DNA of 54,652 nt, taken from contig CAYTAP010000006.1 in assembly GCA_964435775.1 (NCBI GenBank), forward strand, positions 1-54,652. Direction: 5' to 3'. Origin of the DNA: CAYTAP01 sp964435775 (GTDB taxonomy: Bacteria; Planctomycetota; Phycisphaerae; Tepidisphaerales; Tepidisphaeraceae). Shown one piece after another: positions 17,040 through 25,431 of the stretch (its first letter is position 1; the number at the start of each line of letters is the position of its first letter). The position numbers were made by a program, and so were the translations under genes. The notes under the pieces are model-generated. The model was given only the letters and a program-made list of their open reading frames with translations, did no database searches and was not told the DNA's origin.

Positions 17040-17414
17040 TTGGCCGATGCGCTGAAAGTGAACGACGACGTATTCATTCACGCCATCGCGGGCAGGCAGG
17101 ACGACGAACAATCGTCCCCCGTGCCAACCGGTGCTGTCAATCCCGCCGAGCGCCGGCGCAGCCCGCGTCACGCCTATCCCACCGTCGCCACGATGACACC
17201 CGTCGGCGCGGAAGTCTCTCATTCACTCCAGGTGCGCGTCATCAACGTCTCCCTTCATGGTGTCGGCCTGCGAACGCCGGTCTCCTTCGCCACCGGCGCT
17301 GAGTATCGCTTTCGCATCGGCGGCAACCTGCTCAATCTCGAATCGCGCATCCGCATCGTTTCCTCGCGCAAACGCGCCGACGGCAATTACGACACCGGCG
17401 CGGAGTACATTTAG
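17040..17414 (+). CDS. PilZ domain protein
   Basis: A 124-residue protein with a single PilZ domain, which normally binds cyclic di-GMP. The two ligand motifs are visible: RRRSPR at residues 38-43 and NVSLHG at 69-74, followed by the beta-barrel strands YRFRIGGNLLNLESRIRIVSS. The first 35 residues are disordered. The gene opens with TTG at 17040 and no clear ribosome site; a GTG six codons later is an alternative. It could adjust motility, adhesion or exopolysaccharide in response to c-di-GMP, but no partner is nearby. Confidence 0.8.
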   Translation: MADALKVNDDVFIHAIAGRQDDEQSSPVPTGAVNPAERRRSPRHAYPTVATMTPVGAEVSHSLQVRVINVSLHGVGLRTPVSFATGAEYRFRIGGNLLNLESRIRIVSSRKRADGNYDTGAEYI

Positions 17415-17465
17415 CGGTGTTGAAGCCGGTTCACCGCCCAGACGCGGAGAAGTCGATGCGGATTG

Positions 17466-17626
17466 AACCACAAAGCCAAGAAGGGCACGAAGCGGCGCCT
17501 GAAGCGCGCGGCGCATTCGACGCGAGATGCATTCCATTCATATAAAAAAATAAAAAGGAAAAGTGCGATTGCCGGGCAGCGCGATCCGACAGTGAACCGC
17601 TTCATGTTCTTCGTGTCTTGGTGGTT
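17466..17626. repeat. Long-range inverted repeat, family R5
   Basis: Arms at 17466-17492 (AACCACAAAGCC...GGGCACGAAG) and 17600-17626 (CTTCATGTTC...TTGGTGGTT) are imperfect reverse complements enclosing about 107 bases, including an A-rich run. It fills the space between the convergent PilZ and glycogen synthase genes. Similar ACCACGAAG-type repeats are common in environmental planctomycete and verrucomicrobial genomes (from memory). Confidence 0.65.
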
Positions 17627-17641
17627 CCAATTTGCATTGCC

Positions 17642-19867
17642 TCAAACCAGCCGCACCTTCACTTCCCCCACCCGCTTGGCCCCGATTCGCTGCAGCGCCA
17701 ATTGGTGTGCCGCGTTGTAGTGGCTGATGAGCAGCGACCAGTCGAACTGCTCGCTGAGGCGTTCGACCTTGTTCCGCAGTTCGATTCGTTCGCGCCGATC
17801 AAGCTGCGCGAAACGGAACAGATGGTCGGCGATGTCATCGGAGGATTGATCGAAGCTCCGCCCGCCGCGGTTGATGACGACGATCCCCTGTTCATCATGT
17901 TTGGGCACGTGACGTTGCACATAGGCGCCAAAGCCGCTCAGGTCCGTCGTGATCGCCGGCACGCCCATCGCAATCGATTCCATCGGCGTGTATCCCCACG
18001 GCTCGTAATAGCTCGGGAAAACGCCCATGTGGCAGCCGCGGACAAACTGCTCATACTCGAGGCTGAGCAGCGGGTTGGTCGCCGTGACAAACTCCGGATG
18101 AAACACGACCTTCACCGGGTCCTCCGGCGCGTTGAAGAGCCCCCGATGCCGCAGGTGCTTGAGGACCGGGTCGCCGCCGTCATCGATCAGGTCATGCGTC
18201 ACGATGAGCGGTGAGCGCTGCGTCCGCCAGGCGTGCATCGCCCGCTTGAGCCGCACCTGGGCGTCATCCTCAAGCAGTTCCTTCCCGGCCGGCACCCTGC
18301 CATGCGCCACCGCCTCAAACAGCCGCTTGCCCATCTGGCGCTCAACCTCCTCACAGGTGTCGCGGAGTTCGTTGAACATCGACTGATTGCGAAGGACATC
18401 GACGTTGATGTTCCGCGTCGAGGCGCGGGTGATGATGAACGCGACCACCGTCGGCGGATCGTGAATGGTCTTCAAGCGCTGGTTGAGGCGGTACAGCGAC
18501 TCGATGAACATGTCCATCCCCTTGTTGCGGTACTCATACCGCCCGGAGGTGAACAGGTAGAGCGTGCGATCAAGATCGAACGTGTAGCTGGGGAAAAAAT
18601 GCCCCATGACAAACTCATGAATCCGCTCCTTGAACTCGCGGTGCAGGTTTTGAAACTCATGCAGCGCCGCGAAGCGCTGGAGGTTGATCCCGTTGGGGAG
18701 CAGGACATCGGGGCTGCGCCCCAGCAGCTTTTCGGTCTCGTGGCTCGTGACCTCGCTGACGGTGGTGAAGACGGTCGCCGCGTGCGCCGCCGCCCGCTCG
18801 ATGGCAAATCGGGCGTGGATGTTGAAGCGCGCCGCCTCGGCGTCGGGATTCACGAAGGGCAGGTCGCGGTAAAACTCCGGGTTGTCCGACGCGAGATATC
18901 GCCCCAGCAGCGTCGCGTGGGTTGTGAAGATCGTCGTCATCGCCAGGCGCAGGTGCGCGATCCGCGGCACGGCGACGCCCCCCATCCACTCATGAAAATG
19001 CGCGATCACCGGCCGGCCGGGCGCGGCGCTGCACAACTGCCGGAAAAACTCCGCGACCGTGAACCCAAACGCGACCGTCTCATTGACCTCCCCATCGGAC
19101 GCCGGGACCGAAATCCCATGATCCGCCCACATCAGGTATTTGTCGGCGTCGAGCGAACGATAGCGGGCGCGATAGTCCAGCAGAATGACGCGCGGCCGGC
19201 CCTGCACCAGCCACCGCCCGAAATGACACGGAATTCCCATGCCCCGCAGCGCATCAAGCGTCTTGCGAATGACCCCCTCGCTCGGCTGCTCCTCAAACTC
19301 CACCGCCGCCGTGCCGGGGTTGTACGGGCCGATCAAACAGTATCGATCGCCCCAGGTCGAGACCGTCGATGCCGCTTTCGTCCGCAACACCGTGTAAATC
19401 CCCCCCAACTGCCAGCAAACCTCCCACGCGATCTCAAAGAGCAGCGGCGGCTCCTCCTCCGGCGCTTCGCTTGCTCCCTTCTCCGGCGTACCTCTTGCTC
19501 CTCCCTCCGGTGCTCCTTTCACTTCCTCCGCTCGCGTGCCTCTTGCTTCTCCCGCCGGTGCTCCTTTGACACCCTCCCCCGGCGTACTTCTTACCCTCTC
19601 CCCCGGTATACCTCTTACTCCCTCCCCCGGTACACCGGGGGAGGGTTGGGGAGGGGGCCCGGCATCATGTGGAAGAGCCCCCTCGCCGTATTTCCCCCGC
19701 GTGCCGATGGAGGGAATATGATCCTCCGTCAATGACACCGCGGGCTCCGCCACGTTCAATGCGCCGGACGATGCCTCTGAAGTACCGCTCGCTTTCGCAA
19801 GCGGCATCGCCGGCGCGGCCGCCGGAGGATCACGGAATGCCTCGGGATTGACAAGTAATTTGGTCAT
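17642..19867 (-). CDS. Eukaryotic-type (GT3) glycogen synthase with repeat-built N-terminal extension
   Basis: A 741-residue glycogen synthase of family GT3, the fungal/animal type, which extends alpha-1,4-glucan from UDP-glucose. From about residue 142 it follows the family closely: LLFEIAWEVCWQLGGIYTVLRTKA, GDRYCLIGPYN, THATLLGRYLASDN, HEFQNLHREFKERIHEFV, FHPEFVTATNPLLSLEYEQFVRGCHMG and PSYYEPWGYTPMES, with the E-x7-E pair at E622 and E630. Residues 51-140 are an extension encoded by a bipartite repeat (19617-19725) plus eight tandem 24-bp units (19448-19639) reading roughly GxPGEGxR. ATG at 19867 is chosen for the AAGGAC site six bases upstream; starts at 19948 or 19987 (TTG) would add a basic segment. 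Confidence 0.93.
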   Translation of the reverse strand: MTKLLVNPEAFRDPPAAAPAMPLAKASGTSEASSGALNVAEPAVSLTEDHIPSIGTRGKYGEGALPHDAGPPPQPSPGVPGEGVRGIPGERVRSTPGEGVKGAPAGEARGTRAEEVKGAPEGGARGTPEKGASEAPEEEPPLLFEIAWEVCWQLGGIYTVLRTKAASTVSTWGDRYCLIGPYNPGTAAVEFEEQPSEGVIRKTLDALRGMGIPCHFGRWLVQGRPRVILLDYRARYRSLDADKYLMWADHGISVPASDGEVNETVAFGFTVAEFFRQLCSAAPGRPVIAHFHEWMGGVAVPRIAHLRLAMTTIFTTHATLLGRYLASDNPEFYRDLPFVNPDAEAARFNIHARFAIERAAAHAATVFTTVSEVTSHETEKLLGRSPDVLLPNGINLQRFAALHEFQNLHREFKERIHEFVMGHFFPSYTFDLDRTLYLFTSGRYEYRNKGMDMFIESLYRLNQRLKTIHDPPTVVAFIITRASTRNINVDVLRNQSMFNELRDTCEEVERQMGKRLFEAVAHGRVPAGKELLEDDAQVRLKRAMHAWRTQRSPLIVTHDLIDDGGDPVLKHLRHRGLFNAPEDPVKVVFHPEFVTATNPLLSLEYEQFVRGCHMGVFPSYYEPWGYTPMESIAMGVPAITTDLSGFGAYVQRHVPKHDEQGIVVINRGGRSFDQSSDDIADHLFRFAQLDRRERIELRNKVERLSEQFDWSLLISHYNAAHQLALQRIGAKRVGEVKVRLV
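19448..19639. repeat. Eight tandem 24-bp units inside the GT3 glycogen synthase gene
   Basis: Eight consecutive units of exactly 24 bases, consensus CTTRCTCCCTCCCCCGGYGTACCT with drift increasing toward 19448. On the minus strand they encode an 8-residue repeat, from GVPGEGVR through GAPEGGAR to EAPEEEPP. The unit nearest 19639 is also the left half-hairpin of the R1 repeat, so the array probably grew from it. Confidence 0.9.
19617..19725. repeat. Bipartite palindromic repeat, family R1, copy d, inside a coding sequence
   Basis: The CCTCCCCCGG-TACA-CCGGGGGAGG hairpin, then TTGGGGAGGGGG, a spacer, and a decayed second half (CCCCCTCGCCG...GGAGGGAATATGA) that matches intergenic copy c in order. 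The reading frame of the glycogen synthase stays open through it. It encodes the IPSIGTRGKYGEG...PPPQPSPGVPGEG segment. Confidence 0.85.
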
Positions 19868-20139
19868 ATTGTCCTTGCCACGCGTCTTGGCCGCCTTCGA
19901 CTTGGGCTGTCTGCCGGAACGTGATGTTGATTTGGTTGATCGTGGCATGTCATCTTCATTATGGCTTGTTCGTCGCGTTTTAGGCAAAGCCCAATGCTAT
20001 TTTCAGACAAAGCCCGATAATCGCCGCGCGTCCACTATCGGCATGGCAAAATCATTCGCTGCTGCTATAACCGGATGTCCTTTGCCCCTTGGGGGCAATC
20101 GTTTGCCACGCATCGCCACCCTTTCAGGAGTGCTCCGCC

Positions 20140-22149
20140 GTGAAATCCAAGCCATCGCGTTCAACTCCACGCTCAACGTCCAAGGCGATTCATCTTCCCA
20201 CGCGCCAGGTCCACCTTGATTTTCACACCGGTCCGTGGATCGGCGATGTCGGCTCGCAGTTTAACGCCGCCGCTTTCGCCAGGACCATCAAAAAGGCGCA
20301 CATCAACAGCGTGACCCTTTTCGCCAAGTGCCATCACGGCCACCTTTATTACAACACCAGGCGCCCCGAGCGCCATCCCGGGCTCAAGCCCGGACTTGAT
20401 CTCCTGGAACAGCAGGTCGAGGCGCTCCACCGCGAAGGAATCCGCGCCCCCATCTACCTCAGCGTTCAATGTGATGAATACGCCGCCGACACGCATCCCG
20501 AGTGGATTGCGCGTCAGCCCGATGGCCGGCCCGTCGGCTCCGGCCCGCTATCCGCCGGCTGGCAGATCCTCGACATGAGCAGCCCGTACCAGGATTTTCT
20601 CGCCGAGCAGACGGCCGAGGTGCTCAAACGTTTCAAGCCCGTGGATGGCATCTTCTTTGACATGTGCTGGGACCAGCCGAGTTTGAACAACTACGCCGTG
20701 GAAGCGATGCAACAACGCGGCTTCAATCCGGCCGACGAAGGCGACCGCGCCCGCTACGCGCATCAGGTCACGCTCGAATACATGAAGCGGTTCCACGACC
20801 AGGTGAAGGCGTCAAGCCCCAATGCGGGGGTCTATTTTAATTCCCGTCCTCTGGCGACTTACGCCGAGGAAGCCCCCTTCATGACCCAGGTGGAGATCGA
20901 AGCCCTCCCCACCGGCGGCTGGGGCTATATGTACTTCCCCAAGAACGTGCGCTTCGCCCGCAACTTCAATCGCCCGTATCTCGGCATGACCGCGCGCTTT
21001 CATAAAAGCTGGGCCGATTTCGGCGGGCTCAAGCCGTACGCCGCCCTCGAATATGAAACCAGCCAGATGATGGCGCACGGCGCACAGTGCAGCATCGGCG
21101 ATCAACTTCACCCGCGAGGCACGCTGGACAAGGCCGCGTATGACCTCATCGGAAAAATCTACGAGCGCGTCGAAGCGCGCGAGCCCTGGTTGCTCGACGC
21201 CCAGCCCGTCACGCAAATTGGTTTGTTTCAAACCTCCGGCGGCACCGACCGTGAATCCGCCGCCAGCCCCCTCGACGGCGCCACGCGCATGCTCACCCAG
21301 CTCAAACATCAGTTCGACATCATCCTCCCCGATGCCGATCTCACTCGATACGACCTGCTCATCCTTCCCGACAGTGTTGAAGTCGATCCGGCGCTCGCCA
21401 GGCGCTTGGCCGCGTATGTCAAATCCGGCGGCGCGCTGCTCGCCAGCGGGACCAGCGGCCTGAGCGCCGACGGCAAGGCGCTCCTGCTTCCCCAACTCGA
21501 CATCAAACCGGCCGGCATCTCCCCCTACACCACCACCTATTGCCGCTTCGGCGCCGAAATCAGCCACGGTGTCCCCCCGACCGATCATGTCATGTACGAG
21601 CCTTCCATTCGCGTCACCCCGACCGCAGGCGCAACATCACTGGCGAGAATTGTCGAGCCCTACTTCGAGCGCACCTGGGAGCATTTCTCCTCCCACTTCC
21701 AGACTCCCGGCGACAAACTCAGCCGCTGGTCCGCCGCCGTGGGCAAGGGGCGGGTGGCGTACATCGCCTACCCGATCTTCAGCGCCTTCGCCAAACACGG
21801 CAATTACCCCTGCCGCCTCCTTGCCGGCAACATCATCGACCTGTTGTTGCCCGATCCGATCCTCCGCGTCGATGCCCCCACGAGCGCCGAAGCAACCGTG
21901 ACCCGCCAGGGCAAGCGCACGATCGTCCACCTCCTCCAATACGCCCCCGAACGCCGCGCGCCCGGATTGGACATCGTGGAGGACATCGTGCCCCTCTTCA
22001 ATATCCCCCTGTCGTTGAAGCTCTCCAAGCCCCCGCGCGAAGTCTACCTCGCCCCCGACCGCGCTCCCGTCCCCTTCGAATATCTCGCCGGCCGGGTCAA
22101 TCTCCGTGTCCCAAGTATTCACGGCCACGCGATGATCGTGTTTGAATGA
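20140..22149 (+). CDS. Glycoside hydrolase-like protein with beta-galactosidase trimerisation-type domain
   Basis: A 669-residue protein. Residues about 25-370 form a TIM-barrel related to GHL6-type hypothetical glycosidases and alpha-L-fucosidase-like proteins: HLDFHTGPWIGDVG, TLFAKCHHGHLYY, PVDGIFFDMCWDQPS and AALEYETSQMM. Residues about 390-480 form a Rossmann/amidotransferase-like domain (LILPDSVEVDPALARRLAAYVKSGGALLASG) as in GH42 trimerisation domains; a beta-sandwich follows. There is no signal peptide. The GTG at 20140 is preferred for its CAGGAG site; upstream in-frame codons are low-complexity. It is divergent from the glycogen synthase, so a shared role in glucan turnover is possible. 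Substrate unknown. Confidence 0.8.
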   Translation: MKSKPSRSTPRSTSKAIHLPTRQVHLDFHTGPWIGDVGSQFNAAAFARTIKKAHINSVTLFAKCHHGHLYYNTRRPERHPGLKPGLDLLEQQVEALHREGIRAPIYLSVQCDEYAADTHPEWIARQPDGRPVGSGPLSAGWQILDMSSPYQDFLAEQTAEVLKRFKPVDGIFFDMCWDQPSLNNYAVEAMQQRGFNPADEGDRARYAHQVTLEYMKRFHDQVKASSPNAGVYFNSRPLATYAEEAPFMTQVEIEALPTGGWGYMYFPKNVRFARNFNRPYLGMTARFHKSWADFGGLKPYAALEYETSQMMAHGAQCSIGDQLHPRGTLDKAAYDLIGKIYERVEAREPWLLDAQPVTQIGLFQTSGGTDRESAASPLDGATRMLTQLKHQFDIILPDADLTRYDLLILPDSVEVDPALARRLAAYVKSGGALLASGTSGLSADGKALLLPQLDIKPAGISPYTTTYCRFGAEISHGVPPTDHVMYEPSIRVTPTAGATSLARIVEPYFERTWEHFSSHFQTPGDKLSRWSAAVGKGRVAYIAYPIFSAFAKHGNYPCRLLAGNIIDLLLPDPILRVDAPTSAEATVTRQGKRTIVHLLQYAPERRAPGLDIVEDIVPLFNIPLSLKLSKPPREVYLAPDRAPVPFEYLAGRVNLRVPSIHGHAMIVFE

Positions 22150-22188
22150 GCCTTGCGTGACCAGTGTTGCATCGCGTATGTGAAGGGA

Positions 22189-22209
22189 CATGGGCGGCCC
22201 GCCCATGTT
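22189..22209. repeat. Short palindrome, family R7, copy b
   Basis: ACATGGGCG-GCC-CGCCCATGT, 9-base arms. It lies between the convergent glycosidase-like and res genes, where a bidirectional terminator would fit. Confidence 0.7.
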
Positions 22210-22256
22210 TTGGCGCCCCTGGTATCCACCGGCGGGGCGATGAGGGGCATGCGTCA

Positions 22257-24851
22257 TCATCTCCCAAGCAGCCGCTCAATCGCCTCCTCGATGCTCCCCC
22301 TGTCCGGCCCCGCGGGCATCACAAACGCGCATGTCCCATCCGATCGTTCCTCCCACAACTCCCCGACCCGTCGTTTCTCGCGGCTGTCGTCGTTGGTCCA
22401 CCGATCCGCCCCTTTGTACTCAACGGCCAACCACCGCCTCTCTCCGATTTCCACCACAAAGTCCGGATAAAAGCGATCCGTCGATGTCTGCAGCCAAAAC
22501 GACTGCTCCGGCCGGCGCTCGATGTTCCGCACCCATCGTTTCACCTTGGAATGACCGTCGATCCACGCCGCGCACTCAAACTCCTCCCCCTCACTTTTCA
22601 ATTCGCCCACGCGCCCGACGTGCCGCTGGAATCGATACCCTCCCTCATAATACCAGTTCGGGCAATACGATGTCGGATCAAGCGTGAGCGCGCGCTCCGG
22701 AGACACTTGCACACGCGCCCCTGGTGCGAACAGAAACCGCTCATACGCCGCCGCCCGCTTGCCGGCGCGGTGCCGCCCGATCCGCGCCTCGATCGATTCG
22801 GCCAGTCGAAACTTCTCAGCCGCCACCCGCTCGATCCCCCAGTTCCTCTCACGCATCACACTTTCAATCGCCGCCAGCACAAACATCCGCAGCGAGCTCC
22901 CCGTGACGTCCAACTGCCGCACCCGCGGCAGCATCCACGCCGTCAGCGCCTCCGGCGTCCACCCCGGCTCGTTCATGAACAGCGACAGGTCGCGATGCAG
23001 CGAAGCGACGAAGTTGGTCATCTCCACCCGCCCGCCCGCCGTCACATCGATCTCCCCCGTTTGCCCGCGCGGGCCGGCGCTCGGGAAAACGCCCTCATCC
23101 AGCGACGGGTCGCATTCGGCCAGTTCCCACGGTACTTCCAGCAGATGCGTGTCTTCAAACAGCGTCCACCCCTCCGCCGTCTTGATCGACAGCCCCGGCA
23201 CGCGCATCGGAGACTGATCGACCGCCGCCGGCGCGGGCGCTGAGAATGGCCGCAGCTTCCGCCGAATCTCCTCCCCATCCCCCGCCGTCGCCGCCGTCTC
23301 CGCGATCCGATCAATCTCCTCCGCCGTCACTTCCCCATGCACCACCAGCTCGTTCGTGGACGCCTCGAAACTCACCCGCTGTACCAGGTTCTGAGGCAGC
23401 GCCGCCATCCGTGGCGCGGCCGCCACCGCCACCCGCTGCGTGTCGAACAACCCCGCCGCCTGCCCGGTTTCCTCAATCACCAGGTCGCCCGCCTCCAGCT
23501 TCTGAAACCCCGCGCTCTCCACCAGCGCATCGCGCAGTTTGCTCGCCGTATTGAGCAGGCTGTCCGATGTCACGAACGCATATGCCGTGTTCAGCGCCTC
23601 GCGCCGCTTGCGCTTCGCATGGGGCAGCCGCAGGATGCGCCCCAGCACCTGCTCCACCGCCCGCGGTGTGCTCACCTCGCTCACGCTGCACAGCACATAC
23701 GCGAACGGGCAGTCCCACCCCTCGACCAGCGCCTTCACCGTCACGATGCACGTCACCGGGCACGTCTCGCTCAACACATCCACCCCATCCAGCCCGCGCT
23801 GCTTGCCCGTGTGAATCGCAATGTGCGTTTCCGGCACCTTGAAATCATCGATCAACGCCCGCTTCAGCTTCGCGACGTTCAGGTCATCCCCTTCGACCGA
23901 CTGCGCCTGAAACAAGGCGATCGGGCGGATGTATTCCCCCGTCTCCGCCCGCTCAGCCTTCGCCTGCCCGGTCAATTGCCTCAGCGTGTCCAGCGCGTCG
24001 CGCACCACCCGCCGCCAGTCCGGATCGGCCCGCAGCCGGATCGGCAGCTTGATCATCTCCTCCGCCTTCAGTTCCGCCGCCGAAACGTGCGCCAAAATAT
24101 TGCTCGCGAACAATCCGCGCTGCGGGTTATGCTCGCGCTGCGGCGTCGCCGTCAATTCCACGATCGCCGACGGTCGAAAGCGCACCAGCGTGTCAAAGCT
24201 CAGTTCCGTCCGCGCGTTGTGCGCCTCATCCATGATGACCAGCGGCCGATGCAGGTTCAGCACGTTCGCCAGCGAATAGGTCGTCACCCCGTCCTCGGTG
24301 AACCGCTCGCGGAACGCCGCATGGTCGAAGTGGTGTTGCAGGCTTCCGTTGCTCTCATACACCTTCCGCCCCTCGGTGTTGTCCACCCGCAGCGCCTGGA
24401 ACGTCGTCACGATCACGCACGCCGCCCCGCTCAAATCCGCCCGCGTCACCGACAACGCCTCCCCCAAATCCATCACCTGCACGTTCCCCGCAAACGCCTC
24501 GTCCAGCGCCATCCGATACGGGTGATCCCGGTTCCGCAGCGCCTTGAGCGTCTGCGACACGATCGCGTTGCTTGGCGCCAGCCACAGCACGGTCGGCGTC
24601 GGCGTCTGGAGATACGTCTCCGACACGATCCGGATCGCGTGCGCCCCGATGAGCGTCTTGCCCCCGCCCGTCGGCACCCGCAGACACACATACGGCAAAT
24701 TCTCGATCCCCGGCACGTCCCGATAAGGCCGACTCGTCAAAATGACAAACGCCGTCCGCGCCCCCAGCGCATCGTTCCCGTGCGTCCGCGCGAGCTTGAA
24801 GTAATCCTCCAGCTCCTTCAGCACCCGCCGTTGGTAGTCGCGCAGTTGCAA
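22257..24851 (-). CDS. res: Type III restriction enzyme, Res subunit
   Basis: An 864-residue helicase-nuclease. Superfamily 2 motifs are clear: motif I PTGGGKT (60-66), motif II DEAH (208-211), motif III TATPQ (234-238) and motif VI QVLGRILRLP. The C-terminal PD-(D/E)xK nuclease shows D797 in FYPDFVVEI and E811-Y-K813 in AVEYKG. With Mod it would translocate and cut DNA lacking Mod methylation. It opens with TTG at 24851, 9 bases after the antitoxin stop, with a weak AGGGAC site. All catalytic motifs appear intact, so it is probably active. Confidence 0.92.
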   Translation of the reverse strand: MQLRDYQRRVLKELEDYFKLARTHGNDALGARTAFVILTSRPYRDVPGIENLPYVCLRVPTGGGKTLIGAHAIRIVSETYLQTPTPTVLWLAPSNAIVSQTLKALRNRDHPYRMALDEAFAGNVQVMDLGEALSVTRADLSGAACVIVTTFQALRVDNTEGRKVYESNGSLQHHFDHAAFRERFTEDGVTTYSLANVLNLHRPLVIMDEAHNARTELSFDTLVRFRPSAIVELTATPQREHNPQRGLFASNILAHVSAAELKAEEMIKLPIRLRADPDWRRVVRDALDTLRQLTGQAKAERAETGEYIRPIALFQAQSVEGDDLNVAKLKRALIDDFKVPETHIAIHTGKQRGLDGVDVLSETCPVTCIVTVKALVEGWDCPFAYVLCSVSEVSTPRAVEQVLGRILRLPHAKRKRREALNTAYAFVTSDSLLNTASKLRDALVESAGFQKLEAGDLVIEETGQAAGLFDTQRVAVAAAPRMAALPQNLVQRVSFEASTNELVVHGEVTAEEIDRIAETAATAGDGEEIRRKLRPFSAPAPAAVDQSPMRVPGLSIKTAEGWTLFEDTHLLEVPWELAECDPSLDEGVFPSAGPRGQTGEIDVTAGGRVEMTNFVASLHRDLSLFMNEPGWTPEALTAWMLPRVRQLDVTGSSLRMFVLAAIESVMRERNWGIERVAAEKFRLAESIEARIGRHRAGKRAAAYERFLFAPGARVQVSPERALTLDPTSYCPNWYYEGGYRFQRHVGRVGELKSEGEEFECAAWIDGHSKVKRWVRNIERRPEQSFWLQTSTDRFYPDFVVEIGERRWLAVEYKGADRWTNDDSREKRRVGELWEERSDGTCAFVMPAGPDRGSIEEAIERLLGR

Positions 24852-24860
24852 TTGGCGTCC

Positions 24861-25169
24861 CTAATCTTTGATCGCAAACTCGATCGCCTTCGGATTGGAC
24901 GGACGCCGCGATGCCTTCAGAACCTCGAGTCCAACCACCTTTCCCAGCCGATCATACTCAATGACGATGCCGCGGTTGGATCGGTCGCGATCCACCACAT
25001 CCTGATCGCTGACCGAAAGCCGCAGCGTGTCCGCGGCCGTGTTGTACTCCACGCGCACCGCCGCGGGCTTCTTCATCCGTCGCCGCAATTCCTCGGGGGA
25101 GGGCAGAAAATCCTTGACCCGCGCGCCAAGCGAAATGGGTTCATCGGTGTATTTGATTTTCTTTTTCAT
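24861..25169 (-). CDS. Putative hybrid antitoxin: BrnA-like N-terminus joined to a DUF2283 domain
   Basis: A 102-residue protein. Residues 1-27, KKKIKYTDEPISLGARVKDFLPSPEEL, match the N-terminal segment of antitoxins partnered with BrnT toxins, which normally continue into a ribbon-helix-helix domain. Here residues 38-87 instead form a DUF2283 domain (VRVEYNTAADTLRLSV...GIVIEYDRLGKVVGLEVLKAS). The start overlaps the toxin end by 29 bases, as usual for brnTA pairs. An ATG 12 codons upstream is also in frame. It probably neutralises the toxin through its N-terminal segment; whether it still binds DNA is unclear. Confidence 0.75.
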   Translation of the reverse strand: MKKKIKYTDEPISLGARVKDFLPSPEELRRRMKKPAAVRVEYNTAADTLRLSVSDQDVVDRDRSNRGIVIEYDRLGKVVGLEVLKASRRPSNPKAIEFAIKD

Positions 25170-25431
25170 AGTACGCTCTGCCCTTTCGCCAATAACCGGC
25201 TCCAATGATTCGAATCGTTTCGCCTCGCCAGGTGAATCGCACGGTCATCACCCGGCCATCAACCTTGCCCATGCAATGATAGCGTCTTTCAAGCCGGCTG
25301 TGGTGTGTGTCGTCGGCGATGATGCGCTGGGGATCGAGAAACGCCGCCTGGGCTTCCATGAAGGAAACACCGTGCTTGCGAAAGTTCACCGCGTCCTTCG
25401 CCGCATCCCACTCGAATAATGATTCCTCCAT
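25141..25431 (-). CDS. brnT: BrnT family toxin
   Basis: A 96-residue RelE-like ribonuclease toxin. It starts FEWDAAKDAVNFRKHGVSFMEAQAAFLDPQRI and ends RIIGAGYWRKGRAYYEK, matching BrnT: an FEWDxxK opening, the NxxKHGVSF motif, and a late R..Y..R basic patch, here as YWRKGRAYYEK. The ATG shares an A-T-G-A overlap with the mod stop, so it is translationally coupled to the methylase gene. The mod-toxin-antitoxin-res order places it between the two restriction-modification subunits. Confidence 0.88.
   Translation of the reverse strand: MEESLFEWDAAKDAVNFRKHGVSFMEAQAAFLDPQRIIADDTHHSRLERRYHCMGKVDGRVMTVRFTWRGETIRIIGAGYWRKGRAYYEKENQIHR

Noticed and set aside
19448..19639. CRISPR-like array
   Set aside because: The 24-base units are contiguous with no spacers and code in frame; it is a tandem repeat inside a gene.
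23337..25208. A 623-residue plus-strand frame opposite res and the antitoxin
   Set aside because: Very His/Arg/Pro-rich and antisense to genes with intact motifs.
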